A DNA stretch of 64,000 nucleotides from the NCBI GenBank assembly GCA_949987705.1, contig OX465283.1:92739813-92803812 (forward strand). Reading direction: 5' to 3'. This document shows, piece by piece, positions 42,017 to 53,298 of the stretch. The DNA is from Thereva unica (lineage: Eukaryota > Arthropoda > Insecta > Diptera > Therevidae). How positions within the stretch are numbered: the stretch's first letter is position 1; each line of letters begins with the position of its first letter. The position numbers were made by a program, and so were the translations under genes. The notes beneath the pieces are model-generated. The model was not told the origin of the DNA. It worked only from the letters and a program-made list of their open reading frames with translations, and ran no database searches.

Positions 42017-44089
42017 TAGTACATATAATTAAAACAAGTCAACTTCGTTTAATATAGAAATTAAAAATTAAATTATATTTCATTGGTTAAATGTGTGATG
42101 AGATAGCTTTCATAAAATTCTTGTGCTGATGCGGAAGAGTTGAATTTTGAGATGGAGATTGTTTAGCCCCAAGGCGCTAAAAACGAACCAAATAAAAAAG
42201 AATAAAAAAAAAAACTCACCAATAATTTAATCAAAATTTATTTTTAATTTTAATCATGTACCTATACATACATTTAGTTAAAAATTCATCCTGCAATATA
42301 GAAACCTAAAAAGAAAAAAGAATTAATATATGTATTGAATAATTAAAACACGATACATGTATACTTACCTGTAATTTAAATCTGAAATAAACAAAATGAA
42401 TTAAAAACCCAAGAAATAAATAAAATAAAATAATAATAAACACATTTAAAATGAATAATTAACAAAAATTTGAATGCAAAAACATAGAAATTAAGTACAC
42501 AAACAAAAAACATGAAGTATATGAAAAAACAACAACAACAACACTACAAAAAAGTCAACATAAAAATAAGACAAAATAACACAAATTGAACACAAGTGAC
42601 ATAATAAATTTGTTAAATAAGTGGTAAAGACCACTTTTTCCACCAAATAATTGAATTTATTGAAGCCCCAGGTGAAAAAGGGGACTTCAAAAACACCCGC
42701 TGACGGAAATAGCGAAATTCACGCAAATTTCACTATACCGACCACCAAAACAGCACAAAAAACATGAAACAAGAATAACTACACAAAACACAAACACTGT
42801 AGTTACCTGAAATCTACACGAACAGGTAAAATTAGCGAAAAACCACTGCGCGAACTCGCGAAACTTTAACACGCCGAGAAACGTCAAAATAACATCGACT
42901 CAAAACATATGGGATATCAAATCGATGTAATTTTCGATGAGGAATTTAATGGTGGTGCTCGAAAAACGAAATTATTTATGGGAAAAAAGATATTTAAAAA
43001 AATATAATTTACCATAAGGATAATGAGAGGGAAAAGGATATTAAACAGGATAAAAAAAGGAAAGAGATAATAGTATGAATTTAAAATTTATCCGTTGATA
43101 GTGCAGCAATTTAATTAAATGTCCCAAAGGGAAATTTTTAGTACAAAATAAAATAGTGATAAAATATTAAAAGGAATGATAGAAAATAGTGAGAAATAAT
43201 GAAAATTTAATGAATAAAATATTAGAAAAATATAGAAAGCCAAAGAAGGCAATAATATGGAGTTATTAAAGAATTTATAAACAATAAATAATTTCCCTAA
43301 AAAATTTCCCAATCGCAAAGGACGAAAATGCAGTCCAAATAAGAAAAACCGTTGACTTCGGCCTATATAAACCCGAACTCAGAAGCAGTCAGTCCCTCTG
43401 TTCTCCAGAAAGTCTCAAAGGGTAAGCCAAGTAATAGTATCCGTATATATGCCAAAAACTGGTAATAGGGTAATTATATGCTTGGTGTTGGAATTTCAAT
43501 TTAATAAAATTTTTATTGCAAGTAATAAGTGTCGATACATGCCATATTCTGCTAATCATTGACATTATATGCTTGCATCCTTTCAGGTATTCGACGAGGG
43601 ACACATCATTTTTTTAAGTTAAAATATTAAGTGTACTGGTGAAAATTATTTTTAATAATAAATATTAGCTAAGTTCGTGAAGTGTAATAATTTAAAGGCA
43701 TAACTAAATAAAATCTGAATGTTAACTGCCACGTCAGCGTTTTTATTTCAAAACATACCTACTTATCATATTTCAGGTATTTGCATTAAACAGAGATAGT
43801 GTTGGTGTTGCCGTTTGAACATATATTGAACATTGAATATATTGATTCCTGGGGATATGAAGTTGATGATGATATGCAGAAAGAACTTGTTTTAATTTAC
43901 AATGGTTGTGGGCGTTGCCTATCATATTGGTAGCTACTTTGCATCTGAGGCAAGCGTATCGGTCTTGTAATGCTGTACGTTAATGGTAATGTAGTAGAGG
44001 GTATAAATCGTTCTTTTGATTTCTTTTCTTTCAACTTCGTCCATTCTAATTTAGAAACCATTGCGAAAATTAAAACCTAACACTTTCCT
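42017..44089. other. Remainder of the Harbinger interior, possible solo LTR or promoter
   Basis: There is no convincing gene. Near 43340-43430 the sequence CCTATATAAACCCGAACTC followed by CAGTCAGT and a GGTAAGC-like splice donor looks like a TATA-plus-initiator promoter of the kind found in insect LTRs. I could not find paired LTRs or reliable ends. A hairpin GAAGCCCCAGG / AAAGGGGACTTC lies at 42661-42690. Confidence 0.35.
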
Positions 44090-44417
44090 GGGGTCTTATT
44101 CTCTATTAGAATACTCAAATGATTTTTACTCAAAACTGTTATCCGAAACTAAAATGCTTCCATATTCCCTATTACAATATTGCCTACTTTAGTAGGAGTG
44201 TCCCCGAAAGAAATGAAAATGAGTGCAAGAGTTTCAATTGTCTCCCCCATACATAAAATGTTATAAATTGCACGATTATCCTTGAGCTTTCGAGTAACAA
44301 TCTAACAATATAGTTACAGTTTCGAGCAGAATTTAATCAGTTTGTAATATCTACAGAATACCATTTTGGCATTTTCGAGAGAAATTCGCTCAATATTGTA
44401 AAAGAGAGTAAGGCCCC
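44090..44417. mobile_element. MITE, GGGGCCCTATTCTC family, longer copy
   Basis: GGGGTCTTATTCTCTATTAG is mirrored by ATTGTAAAAGAGAGTAAGGCCCC, 328 bp apart. It is longer than the copies in A, B and D and contains an internal CTATTACAATATTG. Confidence 0.6.
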
Positions 44418-44824
44418 TTGTGTATTTAATTCTTTGACAATATTTGACCAAATTTTCTCTTTGTGAGTATTGTCACTATACCTTTTCTGCGAAAGATCAT
44501 ACAGCTTCTCCTATCGCCGAACCTTTTCAATCAATTTTTCATCTTCCATGATGAATTAGTTTCTTCAAAAAAAGATTATTATTTGAAAAATTCGAAATGC
44601 TGCCGTTACTACGTTCGTATTCAACAGAATAGATCAGTCATGTCAAGGCACGGCACGTCAAAATATAGTTTGAAACTAATCTTGACGTGCCGTTACGTTG
44701 ACGGTCCGTGACGTTGCCTATATATGTGAACGTGTAGTGCAAAACTCATTGAAGAATATTTTGACGTGACGTTGCCGTTCCGTGACGTGACGTTGACGTT
44801 CCGTATAGTGCGAATCGACCTTTA

Positions 44825-45239
44825 CTGTTCAATTACAGTGAGTGCCGCGGCGTGCGTTAACGTTGACAGCCCGATAGATACCATGTAAGAGAATAGTTTA
44901 AATGGCAGCGGCAAGCGAGCATTGCCGTCCGTCGCAGCGCGACCGATTTCTATTTTCTATTTTGAAAAGCGTTGGCTCAGTATGAGAAACAATTAAAACT
45001 AAAATTAATAAGATTGGGAAACATTATGATGCAAAAAACACATTGCCAAACATTAAAACGAGAAAAATCACTTTGTGAAACTAGAAAAATGATAATCGAT
45101 GGAAATTCAAATATTTTTTAAAATTATTTTTTTTGGCGTTCTGTTATAATTCTGCCGTCGTTAAACGCTACTACTGCCGTTCCTTTACCGACGCTTCATG
45201 TCGTCGACGCATGCTGCCGCTTTCACTCTAATTGGACAG
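44825..45239. mobile_element. Harbinger-like MITE abutting the Harbinger element, TTA duplication
   Basis: CTGTTCAATTACAGTGAG is mirrored by TTTCACTCTAATTGGACAG, continuing into GCCGCGGCGTGCGTTAACG against CGACGCATGCTGCCGC. TTA at 44822-44824 is shared with the Harbinger right flank, and TTA follows at 45240-45242. It is 415 bp long and non-coding. Confidence 0.78.
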
Positions 45240-45650
45240 TTAGTAAAAAAAATTATTCAGAAAATCTGTCACTTTGATACCTTCAGGGTGCTGTAAAACC
45301 TTTCGTTGTAAATGAAATTAAAAAAAGTATGAATGAAAATTATTCCTTATGAAACCCTCTAAAAATCTCGTTATTATTTTTTTGTTAAAATTTAAGGAAA
45401 AAAAAATATTGTGACTAATTACAACAAAATAGCTTGTAGATAATTTAATTCTAAACAAAAAGTCTCCTTGAAAATTTTCTGTAAGATGTACTGTTACGGG
45501 CAAAAACCATTTGCATACCATTTCCAATAGGGGGCCAAGGGGACAGTCCCGAAAACTCAAATTTAAGCTTACACTGACCCCCCTGCACATCCCAAACATA
45601 AAACCTTGTCCTACATTTTTGCAATGTTAAAGAACCGTTTCCATGGACTA

Positions 45651-47419
45651 AAAGCCTTGCCCAAAATGTTTTAATTCTCAACAACTTTAGTTCCTACAAA
45701 AATGGTGGTTTTTTCATCAATGCAACAAATGGACTGAAAGGGTTAAAAAGAATGAGGTTCGTACATACCAAGAGTAGTAGGACATTATTTTTGAAGTGGA
45801 ACATTAAAAAAAAAATGAGAACTCAGTACTATTTACCGTCATGTATGAGACAAATACTGCCTCGCATAAATTCTGCTCAACTCTAACCCTAGGGAATGTG
45901 TTAATCAAATTGCTTGTTACTGTATGTACTGTAGCCTCTAAAATATTTTTTTAATTAAGCCGCATTTTTAAAAATTCAACCATTTCAAATACAGACCTAT
46001 TTTGATTGGCATTTTTCCCTTGAATTCCTTAGTATATAGAGGTAAATTACTGAAGTATTATACATATACATATATAGAGGTAAAAATCTAACGTAAAATA
46101 AATATTTTGGTATTGTAGGAATTGAGGCCCTACAGCCGAGGTCGGGGCCTGGCCTCTCCTAGCTGTTTTCTCCACGGGTCCCCATTCTCAGCCGATGTCA
46201 TCCAGTTTGACATCCTTGAGCTCTGAGCGTTTAATCTCCGCCATTCTTCCAGCGGAGGTTAGGTCTCCTTCGTTGTCACACCTCATAGATCTGACCGCAG
46301 AGAACTTTCTACTCTGATAATAGAAAAAAAACTTAAATATGTATATGTTAACGTATCAAAGGATGATGTAGAACAGGAATTAGATATTGGACTTACACAA
46401 GGCTTTCAAAGTAAAGAACTTATAAAAATATATTATTAAACTATCAAAACCCCGCGTGCCTTGCAACGGCTTTTAATAAAACAAAATTATGTGTGCGTAG
46501 TCCGGGATAAAAAAGGGTATAATGAAACAAAGAACAAACATGCATAACATGGTTATGTTACCTACAACTTTTTTTAAAATTCGAGGTTAATCATCACCTA
46601 TCGGAAAACTTTTGTACTACGTGGACAAAGATACTTAGCCAAATATATTCAGAATATGTCTTGTGCTCGTAGATTTGACCGTCCTGGATAATTGGCACCC
46701 TGAACTTGCTCCATGACGAACATGCCTTGAGACTAAAATTTCCAACATTGTAAGACGACATTACTGATTTGGTCATGAAAAGGGCAGTTTCTGCTTCTCT
46801 TTTTCGTGTTTCGTCGTTTCTGGTCACACCGCCCGCACGACACTGGTTAACAGTTCACTGTAAAGCTTGTTTATAAACGGTGCTCGATGTTTCACTTATA
46901 AGTATTACAACGTTGCGGCATTACTGGGATGAGTCGACTTAGTTGAGTTGATATTTTCCAAATCGTCATAAAAGTCGATTATCAAAATTTCCGCGTTTAT
47001 TACGAACTTTCAAACAGCTACCAGCTCACAGACACGATTCTCACTAATCTCACAACGTTTTCTATATGCTATGTTGAGGAGAATAGTACTGAAATCTGAG
47101 TTTTCCAATTGCGCTTTTTTATTTTGCTTTAAATGACGTTTTCCAATCTGTCCCTAAATGCGTGATCATTTCAGACGTGCATCAATACCATCGGCCCGCA
47201 TATCTGTCGGGACAGCTGGAATCTATGCCATTAAAATAGTTACTCGCCAAAATAATTGGTTTTTACATCTTAAATCTCGTGGTTTTTAGATTTGTTCCAT
47301 GCAGGACTTTTTATATGATCTTCTTCGATCGGTATCTTAAACATAGAATGAGCTGTTTTTCCTGACTTGAGAAAAGTAGCAGCAATCTCTGCTACTGTCC
47401 TGTTTTCATATTGGTTAAA
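45651..47419. other. Region without recognisable genes
   Basis: Mostly AT-rich with no convincing reading frame. At 46110-46330 a less AT-rich stretch read on the minus strand (GTGACAACGAAGGAGAC, GGCGGAGATTAAACGC) recalls the 3' end of a LINE, with WRKQLGEARPRP before a stop, but this is weak. Confidence 0.35.
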
Positions 47420-47660
47420 CAACCTACCTTTCAAAATGTAAAAAATCGTGAGGATTAACCAATATTCTTATTTTAATAACACTGGAACTTTTCGCTAGCG
47501 CCCCATTTATTATATATACTGGCTGGAACAATAAAAAGTCTACGTTCAACATTATTTTTTACTTATTAGTGCATATTTTAACAAAAGCATATTTTTGTGT
47601 TTTTTAAACTATATTTTTGACGTGACAACGTCTTATAAGTCGGAGCGCGCGGACGGAGAA
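47420..47660 (+). repeat. Decayed relative of the 34.1-34.7 kb repeat
   Basis: It shares AACCTACCTTTCAAAATGTAA, GGAACTTTTCGC, the AATAAAAAGT...ATTATTTTTTACTT block and GACGTGACAACGTCTTATAA with 34140-34700, in a single non-inverted arm. Confidence 0.6.
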
Positions 47661-47799
47661 TGTCCCGAAACGGTGGGTGTGGGCGGCCTATGTGCATGTG
47701 TGAGTAAGGACGGCCGAGTATATTGGAAATAAAAAATACTGAATAAATAATCACACTGTTATTGTTACATTTGAGAATAAATAAAAATAAAAATACTGC

Positions 47800-47805
<6 letters not shown>

Positions 47806-47883
<78 letters not shown>

Positions 47884-47898
47884 TTATATATATATTAT
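47806..47898. repeat. (AT)n microsatellite, left half
   Basis: A near-pure TA tract ending at the Gypsy 3' LTR. The other half resumes at 52741 immediately beyond the 5' LTR. Confidence 0.95.
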
Positions 47899-48155
47899 AT
47901 TTTTCAACCTCGAAATAAACAGGATTGCTTTTTCTCTAAAATCAAGAGTTCTTTTATTATTTCATAAGTATCATTTTTAACAAAATCCTTACCTAAAATC
48001 AAGAGAAACGACATTCAAGTCTATTCCTTGATTGAATTTTCTAATGACTTTTGATAATTAACACAATAAAAAAACAATTCAAAAAAACGGGTTACTAACA
48101 AAGATAATCGATCCACTTGTAGAGTGGAAAATTAAAGTAATACAGTTGCTTTACA
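47899..48155 (-). repeat. 3' LTR of the Gypsy element
   Basis: In element orientation it starts TGTAAAGCAACTGTATTAC and ends GGTTGAAAAAT, so it lacks the usual CA end. An AATAAA-type signal occurs in the second half. Differences from the other LTR are at the TTGCTTTTTCTCTAAAATC stretch (two bases). Confidence 0.92.
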
Positions 48156-48168
48156 TCTCCCCCACCCC
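48156..48168 (-). other. Polypurine tract
   Basis: On the minus strand GGGGTGGGGGAGA directly precedes the TG of the 3' LTR. In LTR elements this tract primes plus-strand DNA synthesis. Apart from a single T it is all purine. Confidence 0.8.
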
Positions 48169-48233
48169 GGGTGAATTTTTTTTTATATATATATTAATTA
48201 CTCAACTATGATTCAATTATTATTAACTATATT

Positions 48234-51200
48234 TTATATATTCTTGATCGTAGTAGTTGGAAAAAGTTTTGTTATATGAAAAAGGTTTGACTCCGATTTT
48301 CTGTGTCCGGTATCTATTTTGTATATTGATTTAGATATTCTTTCCAAAACTCTGTATGGTCCAATTCTTAATTCATCTAACTTCTTTCTATTTAGCTTGT
48401 GCCCATTTTCTACAAATACCAGGTCCCCCACCTTGAATTCAAAATCTCTCCTGTCTTTATCAAAAAGCTTTTTGTTGTAGTTATGTGATTTTATAGTATT
48501 TTCCAGAGCGATCTTTCTATCTATAAATAATTCGCATTGCGATTTTTCCTGCTTTAATTCGTCTGGTAAAATTGTAATATTTTTACCTTCCATTAAATAT
48601 ATAGGTGTAAAACCAGTAACTGTATGTTCAGTTTCATTATATTTTCTTGTACATTCTTGTGCTATTCTTGTCCATTTCACTACTAGTTTTTTTTCATTTA
48701 TTTTACATCTTATTTTATTAACCAATGTTTGGTTTAGTCTTTCGTTTAGACCGTTTGAAAAAGGTGCATTTGTTGCAGTGAAAACAATGGGTATATTATT
48801 TTCATTTAAGAATTTCTTAAATTCTTTTGAATTTATTCCTGGATATTGATCTGTTAGTATCATACCGATTTCATTGTTTACAGAAACTTTTCTAATAAGT
48901 TTTATAAAATCATTTGAACTTTGTGTTTTCGATGTTAAAACATATGCGTATCTCGTGAAATGGTCAACTAGAAGGTGTAAGTATTTTTTTGTAGATCTTG
49001 AACTTCCAAAACCTCCAATCGTATCAATCGACATTATTTCGAAAGGATCTTTAGCAGGACCTAAGTAAGACAACAATCCAATTTTGTCTTGTCTTCTTGA
49101 TTTATTTTTTATGCAAATATCACAGTTTTTGCAGACCTTTTTTATGTTTTCTGTTAAATTTATAGCTGTATAAAATGGTATAATTTTGTTCTGCATTTGT
49201 TTAATTCCTATATGGCAATAGTATTCATGAATGTTTTTGATAAACTTTATACTAAAGGTCTCTGATAAAACAATCTTTTCTTTTTTTCTAACTCTTTTAT
49301 AGTATATTTTGTTTTTTAATATAAGTTTGTCTTTTCTTTCTTTTAAATTTTCATTTTTCTCTTGATCTATTAGAATATCCTTCATTTTTATCAAATTCAC
49401 AATTTTTAACTGTTCATCTTCATTTTCATGTGCTTCTAATACTGGATTTCTACTAAGACAGTCGACTTCTAGATTATATTTTCCTGGAGAGTATTTGATT
49501 TCAAATTCATATTGTGATAGATAGTAAGTTAAATCTCCTAGTTCTTCATCTGTTCTTGCTTTTATGTTTAACTTTTCCAATGGTTTATGATCCGAAAATA
49601 CTGTAAATGATCGTCCTATAAGCCAGAATTGCCAGTATTTCACTGCTTCTTTTATTGCTAAGCATTCCAAGTAGATAGCTTTTTTCCTTTTCTGCGCTTC
49701 ATTTAATTTTTTTGAAAAGTATGCCACTGGTTTTTCTTCTTTATTTGGTTGTTGTTGTTTTAATATAGCTCCTATGCCTTGTAAACTTGCATCTGTGTAA
49801 ATATATATTGGCAGTTCTGGATCAAATATTTCCAAAACTGGTTGAGAACACAGTGCTTTCTTAATTTTTTCAAAGGATTCTTGACATTTTCCTGTCCAAG
49901 TAAATTTTTGTCCTTTTCTAAGTAGATTGTGTAGTGGATCTAATGTTATTGCAATATTTGGCACGTATTTATGATAGAAATTTATTTTCCCTAAAAACTG
50001 TCTAACATTTTTTTGTGTTTTTGGAACTGGAAAATTTTTTATCGAGATTAAATTATCTTTTACTGGACATATTGAATTATTTGTTATTACATGACCCAAA
50101 TACTTTACCGAATCTGATGCAAATGTACATTTTGAAAATTTTAATCGAAAGCCTTCTTTCATTATCGCTTCTAGTAATTGTTTTAAGTGACTAATATGTT
50201 CAGGAAAAGATTTTGAAAAAAGTAAAATATCATCTATATAGTTTACCGTAAAATTCGTTAGTTCATGTTTTCTGATTATATTACTTAATATTCTTTGAAA
50301 TATTGCTGGAGCTGTTTTCAACCCAAATGGTAGACATGTCCATTGGAAATGTCCGTCTTGTGTTACAAATGCTGTTTTTTGTCTATCTTCAATTCGTAGT
50401 GGAATCGACCAAAACGCTGAATTTATATCAAAAGTTGAAAAAAACTTGCAATTTCTTGTTTTCACCATTAGGTCTTCAATTAACGGGAAAGGTTGTGCTT
50501 GAGGAACTACAATTTTATTTAAATCTCTAAAATCTATGCATAATCTCGATTTTCTGTCATCGTCTTTTTTGTATGCCAAGGTTACTGGAGCAGCAAATGG
50601 ACTGTATGATTCTTCTATTAGATTCTTCTTCAGCAGTCTTGAAACCTGCTCCTCTATTTCTTTTTTATCCTCAATATTACATCTATAAGGTCTTTTATTG
50701 CAGTATTTGTCAATTAATAGATCAATTCGGGCTTCATAATCTTTAACTGTTCCTATATCATATTTATCTTTTGCAAAAATCGTATTATATTCATCTATCA
50801 ATTTATGTATTTCAGCTTTTTGTTGATAATCCAAATGATTTACTGTAATCTCAAAATTTTTACAGTTTATATGTTCATTAAAATTCACTTTGTATTTCAA
50901 ACTTTTTTTTCTTTTATTATTTTTACTTTTTTCAGATATTATCCTTCTATTTATTTCTATATCAGGTTGCTTTTGTTTAATTTTTAATTCCTCATCTTGA
51001 ATTAATTTAAATTCTTTGATCATATCTAATCCAATTAGAAAATCATATTTAAAGGTGTCTTTGTCGATTATAAATATATTATGTTCTTTTTCTACATCAA
51101 ACATTTTTATTTTCAATGTAACCATACCATTTGTTTTTCTCACGCCATTAATCGTCGTTAGACTTGCATTTTGTAAATTACTTGCTCTTTCAGTTTTCAA

Positions 51201-51314
51201 TTTTAATAATTTTGAATTAATTAAGGAAACGTTCGAACCCGAATCATATACCCCAAATATTTCCAAAGTGTCATTTAGCAGCAATCTAACTTTTATTAAT
51301 GGCAGCACTATTAG
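48234..51314 (-). CDS. pol: Gypsy Pol: protease, reverse transcriptase, RNase H, integrase
   Basis: About 1026 codons, entered by -1 frameshift from gag; no ATG lies at its start. The residue numbers below count from the GTG at 51308. Protease has VYDSGSNVSLI (Asp22). Reverse transcriptase has LCIDFRDLNKIVVPQ, LPFGLKTAPAIFQ and NYIDDILLFS (Asp359-Asp360). RNase H has IYTDASLQGIGA (Asp506), Glu549 and a conserved SDHKPL. The integrase zinc-binding HHCC is H694, H699, C726, C729. The D,D35E core is D762, D820 and E856, exactly 35 residues between the last two. A C-terminal GPYxV module (RIGPYRVLER) follows. Length and domain order are normal for Ty3/Gypsy. The protein copies the element RNA into DNA and inserts it into the genome. 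Confidence 0.95.
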   Translation of the reverse strand, partial: LIVLPLIKVRLLLNDTLEIFGVYDSGSNVSLINSKLLKLKTERASNLQNASLTTINGVRKTNGMVTLKIKMFDVEKEHNIFIIDKDTFKYDFLIGLDMIKEFKLIQDEELKIKQKQPDIEINRRIISEKSKNNKRKKSLKYKVNFNEHINCKNFEITVNHLDYQQKAEIHKLIDEYNTIFAKDKYDIGTVKDYEARIDLLIDKYCNKRPYRCNIEDKKEIEEQVSRLLKKNLIEESYSPFAAPVTLAYKKDDDRKSRLCIDFRDLNKIVVPQAQPFPLIEDLMVKTRNCKFFSTFDINSAFWSIPLRIEDRQKTAFVTQDGHFQWTCLPFGLKTAPAIFQRILSNIIRKHELTNFTVNYIDDILLFSKSFPEHISHLKQLLEAIMKEGFRLKFSKCTFASDSVKYLGHVITNNSICPVKDNLISIKNFPVPKTQKNVRQFLGKINFYHKYVPNIAITLDPLHNLLRKGQKFTWTGKCQESFEKIKKALCSQPVLEIFDPELPIYIYTDASLQGIGAILKQQQPNKEEKPVAYFSKKLNEAQKRKKAIYLECLAIKEAVKYWQFWLIGRSFTVFSDHKPLEKLNIKARTDEELGDLTYYLSQYEFEIKYSPGKYNLEVDCLSRNPVLEAHENEDEQLKIVNLIKMKDILIDQEKNENLKERKDKLILKNKIYYKRVRKKEKIVLSETFSIKFIKNIHEYYCHIGIKQMQNKIIPFYTAINLTENIKKVCKNCDICIKNKSRRQDKIGLLSYLGPAKDPFEIMSIDTIGGFGSSRSTKKYLHLLVDHFTRYAYVLTSKTQSSNDFIKLIRKVSVNNEIGMILTDQYPGINSKEFKKFLNENNIPIVFTATNAPFSNGLNERLNQTLVNKIRCKINEKKLVVKWTRIAQECTRKYNETEHTVTGFTPIYLMEGKNITILPDELKQEKSQCELFIDRKIALENTIKSHNYNKKLFDKDRRDFEFKVGDLVFVENGHKLNRKKLDELRIGPYRVLERISKSIYKIDTGHRKSESNLFHITKLFPTTTIKNI

Positions 51315-52441
51315 TTTTTTTCATCTGTATTATTTAATTCAGCTTCTAATTCAGAGTTATTTGTATATTTAATATTGTTTTTTATCTTTTCTTCATTATC
51401 TCTAGTTTTGAACCAACACGATGCTTCAGAATGAAAACGTTCACCTTTATTTAGTGTTGCACATATTTTACATGGTTTTTTCTTGTCACTTGGATTTCTA
51501 TTATCTGAGTTTGTATTATATTTTCTTTCAAAATTCTTTCTATCCACTAAATATTCATATTTACTGATTTCTGTATAAAGATCCTCAGTTTCATTTAATT
51601 CTTCTCTGTTAATTCTATTTAATACAAAGTTTGGTAGACCTAATGCAATTAGATCAATTAATGTCCCTGTGTCAATACATCTTCTCACTTCTAGCAGAAG
51701 TCTTTCTTTTTTTATAGCATAATCCAGTAAGGACCCAGTTTTGTATTTAAACGAAAATGCAAATGTAATCGGATTCCACCCTTTGTTGGCAAACGTTTCA
51801 CAAAATTTTTCTCTCCATTTATCCCATTCCGCATTCAAAGTTAATTTTATCATCATAGAACTATACCAATCCAAAGATGCCTTATCCAAAAACAATCTCA
51901 AAATTTCAATTTTCTTTTCGTCTTCCGTTATGTCAAAGCGTTCACATTCCTTATCAAAAGTATTCATCCATTGATTGGGGTTTGAGTTTCTATTAGTGAA
52001 TTTTTCTAATACAAACTTTTCTGAAATATTTTTTAGATTTGGATATGCGGAGGATTGTTTATTTTCCACTAGTTTTTCTAGTATCTTTACTAAATGTTCC
52101 GAGTTACTTACTTCAGAAATGGGTGGTTTCTGTTCTTCTACTATTTCTTCCAAAAAGTTATCCGAAAATTGTAAATTACCGTCTTCATCCATATATATGT
52201 TTTTCATTTCAGATGTTAGAGCAATCCAAACCCTTCTTGTTTGATGTCTTTTTTTTAATGTATTTTTCACCTTTTTATAGGCCTCTGTATTTATAATATA
52301 TTCATGTAATCTTGCTGGCTGTAAATCCTCTGGTACACTAAAAGTCCGGTTTTCTTGTGTCGTAATTGAAGTGATGCAAATTATATTTGATTTTCCATCT
52401 GTTGATGATTTCATATTAAACTGGAACTGTAGTTTTTCCAT
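51311..52441 (-). CDS. gag: Gypsy Gag
   Basis: 376 codons from the first ATG (MEKLQFQFN). The open frame extends upstream through a TTG into the LTR, which is unlikely to be the start. A capsid-like region lies in the middle (NPNQWMNTFDKECERF, LFLDKASLDWYSSM, WDKWREKFCETFANKGW), matching retrotransposon gag domains by eye. Near the C-terminus there is one atypical zinc knuckle: C-x2-C-x9-H-x4-C (CKICATLNKGERFHSEASC). It forms the particle around the element RNA. The stop TAA (51313-51311) lies directly after the slippery heptamer. Confidence 0.88.
   Translation of the reverse strand: MEKLQFQFNMKSSTDGKSNIICITSITTQENRTFSVPEDLQPARLHEYIINTEAYKKVKNTLKKRHQTRRVWIALTSEMKNIYMDEDGNLQFSDNFLEEIVEEQKPPISEVSNSEHLVKILEKLVENKQSSAYPNLKNISEKFVLEKFTNRNSNPNQWMNTFDKECERFDITEDEKKIEILRLFLDKASLDWYSSMMIKLTLNAEWDKWREKFCETFANKGWNPITFAFSFKYKTGSLLDYAIKKERLLLEVRRCIDTGTLIDLIALGLPNFVLNRINREELNETEDLYTEISKYEYLVDRKNFERKYNTNSDNRNPSDKKKPCKICATLNKGERFHSEASCWFKTRDNEEKIKNNIKYTNNSELEAELNNTDEKN
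51314..51320 (-). promoter_or_regulatory. -1 ribosomal frameshift heptamer A AAA AAC at the gag-pol junction
   Basis: The minus strand reads GAA AAA AAC TAA in the gag frame. A one-base backward slip on A AAA AAC puts ribosomes into CTA ATA GTG CTG, which is exactly the pol frame. The only upstream in-frame stop for pol (TGA) overlaps the preceding codons, so pol cannot be reached any other way by a single continuous frame. Confidence 0.85.
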
Positions 52442-52483
52442 TTCTTCTGAATATGACGAAAATGTCGTTTTATAAGTTTGATT

Positions 52484-52848
<365 letters not shown>

Positions 52849-52959
52849 GTTTATTATATATTGCATAACGAATAAGCAACATGGTAGTTGTCACGGGATA
52901 ATCGCCGATAATCGTCACGGGGCACCGGTTTTTTTTTGTTTTGTTTTCTATCTTTTAGT

Positions 52960-53298
52960 CTATCATAAGTCTTGCGCTATTTTGTGGTGACCGATATTTA
53001 AAATGAGGTCACCCAGCTTACTGTAATATACACATCATACACTTTTAGTTAGGATCGATACCGAGAGCGTTGTAAAAAAAACGTAGTTCGACATTTTGTG
53101 TATAAGCTAATAGTATTCTACGTGTAATATCCTTTCATTTAATACCCATGCCGATCGCGGTGTAATAAAAAAGTAACCCAACATTTTTTGTTGGCCGCCA
53201 TTTTGCTCTGGGCGCCATTTTGAATTTGGAATGACACCAAATAGAAAATTATATTATACTTATCATTTGATACCCATGTCGGCGGTCGGCGAGCACAA
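52960..53298 (-). repeat. GGGTATCTAATGAAAGG/GATGGCGGCC repeat, partial reverse copy
   Basis: The reverse complement matches 33760-34100: GAGCACAATTGCA, TATTTGATACCCATG and GGCCGCCATTTTG blocks. It ends exactly where LINE coding sequence begins, so it lies against the 5'-truncated end of the LINE. Confidence 0.6.

Larger units (their letters stand above)
38282..44821. mobile_element. PIF/Harbinger element, TTA duplication, internally replaced
   Basis: AGGTCGATTCGCACTATACG is mirrored by CGTATAGTGCGAATCGACCT, and the mirror continues through GGAACxxCAACGTCACGTCA for well over 60 bp. TTA flanks both ends (38279-38281 and 44822-44824), the canonical Harbinger duplication. The transposase is reduced to a stub (38476-38645). 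The 6.5-kb span is mostly later insertions: a mariner with a hAT inside it, and a MITE near the right end. Confidence 0.9.
38171..45650. repeat. Family G element split by nested insertions
   Basis: The left piece (38171-38281) starts TAGTTCATGTAAATGG and matches the family G arm through CACTTTTTGTTTAGAATT-like sequence. The right piece (45243-45650) is the opposite arm ending CCATGGACTA. Between them lie a Harbinger element and a MITE. This is the outermost layer of the nest. Confidence 0.65.

Noticed and set aside
42090..43800. A solo LTR around the TATA box at 43355
   Set aside because: No paired ends or duplication could be read; kept only as a possible promoter.
46110..46330. LINE 3' end on the minus strand
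   Set aside because: Only a short stretch resembling a LINE C-terminus; too weak to call as a gene.
48234..52441. An endogenous retrovirus with env
   Set aside because: No third frame between pol and the 3' LTR; the polypurine tract follows pol within about 80 bp.
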